A stretch of DNA of 64,000 bases, taken from assembly GCF_003143555.1 (NCBI RefSeq), contig NZ_CP029347.1:186001-250000 (forward strand). Direction: 5' to 3'. Both the position numbers and the translations under genes were made by a program. This document shows, in pieces, positions 63,521 to 64,000 of this stretch (positions within the stretch are counted from its first letter, which is position 1; the number at the start of each line of letters is the position of its first letter). Under the pieces are notes generated by a model, which was not told the DNA's origin, ran no database searches, and saw nothing but the letters and a program-made list of their open reading frames with translations. This DNA is from Saliniradius amylolyticus. Its GTDB lineage: Bacteria; Pseudomonadota; Gammaproteobacteria; Enterobacterales; Alteromonadaceae.

Positions 63521-64000
63521 ATGACACTGAAGAAACAGGCGTTAATCAAAGATAAGGCCTTTGTTGACGGGCAATGGATCTCGGCGACAGACGAGTTTTC
63601 GGTTACCAACCCCTACGATGGCAGTGAACTGGTCAAGGTTGCAGACTTAAGCCCTGAGCAGGTGACGTCCGCCATCGGGGCCGCTCATAAGGCATTTTCG
63701 GGCTGGAAAAATAAGACCGCCGGTGAGCGCAGTGAGCTGTTGATGAAGTGGTATCAGTTGATGATGGACAATCAACAGGCATTGGGAGAACTGCTCACCG
63801 AAGAGCAGGGTAAGCCGTTGGCCGAAGCTAAGGGTGAGATTGCCTACGGGGCCAGTTTTGTGAAGTGGTTTGCCGAGGAAGCATTACGGGTATACGGCGA
63901 TACTATCCCTGGGCCATCGCCCGACAACCGTATCATGGTGCTTAAACAGCCCGTCGGTGTCGTGACGGCAATTACGCCGTGGAATTTCCCCAATGCCATG
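63521..64000 (+). CDS. succinate-semialdehyde dehydrogenase-like aldehyde dehydrogenase (5' part)
   Basis: The first 160 codons of an aldehyde dehydrogenase that runs off the window. AFVDGQWISATDEFSV, EEQGKPLAEAKGEIAYGAS and VVTAITPWNFPNAM match the GabD at 50809 almost position for position, so it is a second GabD-type enzyme; the catalytic cysteine lies beyond the edge. AAGAG precedes ATG 63521. It follows the halogenase gene on the same strand, possibly as part of its operon. Confidence 0.88.
   Translation, partial: MTLKKQALIKDKAFVDGQWISATDEFSVTNPYDGSELVKVADLSPEQVTSAIGAAHKAFSGWKNKTAGERSELLMKWYQLMMDNQQALGELLTEEQGKPLAEAKGEIAYGASFVKWFAEEALRVYGDTIPGPSPDNRIMVLKQPVGVVTAITPWNFPNAM

Overview
The window reads as chromosomal DNA of a marine or aquatic gammaproteobacterium close to the Alteromonadaceae. 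The reasons are the moderate GC content, an E. coli-like PepQ and YjjU, three large TonB-dependent receptors (TBDRs), many secreted hydrolases, and a TBDR/SapC/tryptophan-halogenase cluster of the kind found in Alteromonadales, Xanthomonadales and Caulobacterales. I see no rRNA, tRNA, CRISPR array, transposase, integrase or phage gene. No gap between genes exceeds 300 bp.

Layout. (1) 1-12.9 kb: a mostly plus-strand run of small stand-alone genes. It holds several orphan membrane proteins, a MAPEG protein, a zincin, a DUF4177-like protein, two methyltransferases, a Tat-exported Gfo/Idh oxidoreductase, a bicupin, a Ca/Na antiporter, a hemolysin III-like protein, an FMN reductase, a GNAT and a phospholipase C/P1-nuclease-like protein. 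(2) 12.9-25.4 kb: a PEP-CTERM protein, a CubicO-type serine hydrolase, a PhzF isomerase, three peptide or N-acyl amino acid hydrolases on the minus strand (M19 dipeptidase, PepQ, M20 amidohydrolase), a YjjU patatin translationally coupled to a DUF6445-like protein, and a 978-residue secreted protein with a penicillin-binding-like domain. (3) 25.4-37.6 kb: an amine/guanidino-compound catabolic locus. A MocR regulator with an unusual C-terminal extension, two MFS transporters and a class III aminotransferase flank a tight operon of MFS, aldehyde dehydrogenase, dimethylargininase/arginine-deiminase-like hydrolase, M20 carbamoylase, LuxR-type regulator and M1-like peptidase. (4) 37.6-53.5 kb: two paralogous TBDRs among an NlpC/P60 protein, an amidase, a lipoprotein resembling cell-wall amidases, a C39-like peptidase, a nitrilase-family amidase, a TPR-sulfotransferase and two LysR regulators, ending in gabD-gabT. 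(5) 53.5-64 kb: nucleoside hydrolase and ribokinase, a third TBDR with a LacI-type operator, a GHL10 glycoside-hydrolase-like protein, a flavin-dependent halogenase, SapC, a second halogenase facing the other way, and a truncated second gabD-like gene.

How the genes may work together (inference). Regions 3 and 4 can be assembled into one route. A guanidino- or diamine substrate is imported, transaminated to an aldehyde and oxidised to an acid. The guanidino group is deiminated to a ureido group, which the carbamoylase removes. The resulting omega-amino acid, for example GABA, enters GabT and GabD and leaves as succinate. A palindrome TATCG-N7-CGATA with the LysR T-N11-A spacing occurs at the amidase promoter and at the LysR/TBDR divergent promoter, with a 9/10 match at the MFS/aminotransferase divergent promoter. 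This suggests shared control across regions 3 and 4. Region 5 looks like a TBDR-based scavenging locus for a ribosylated or glycosylated nutrient, with halogenase-like flavoenzymes of unknown substrate.
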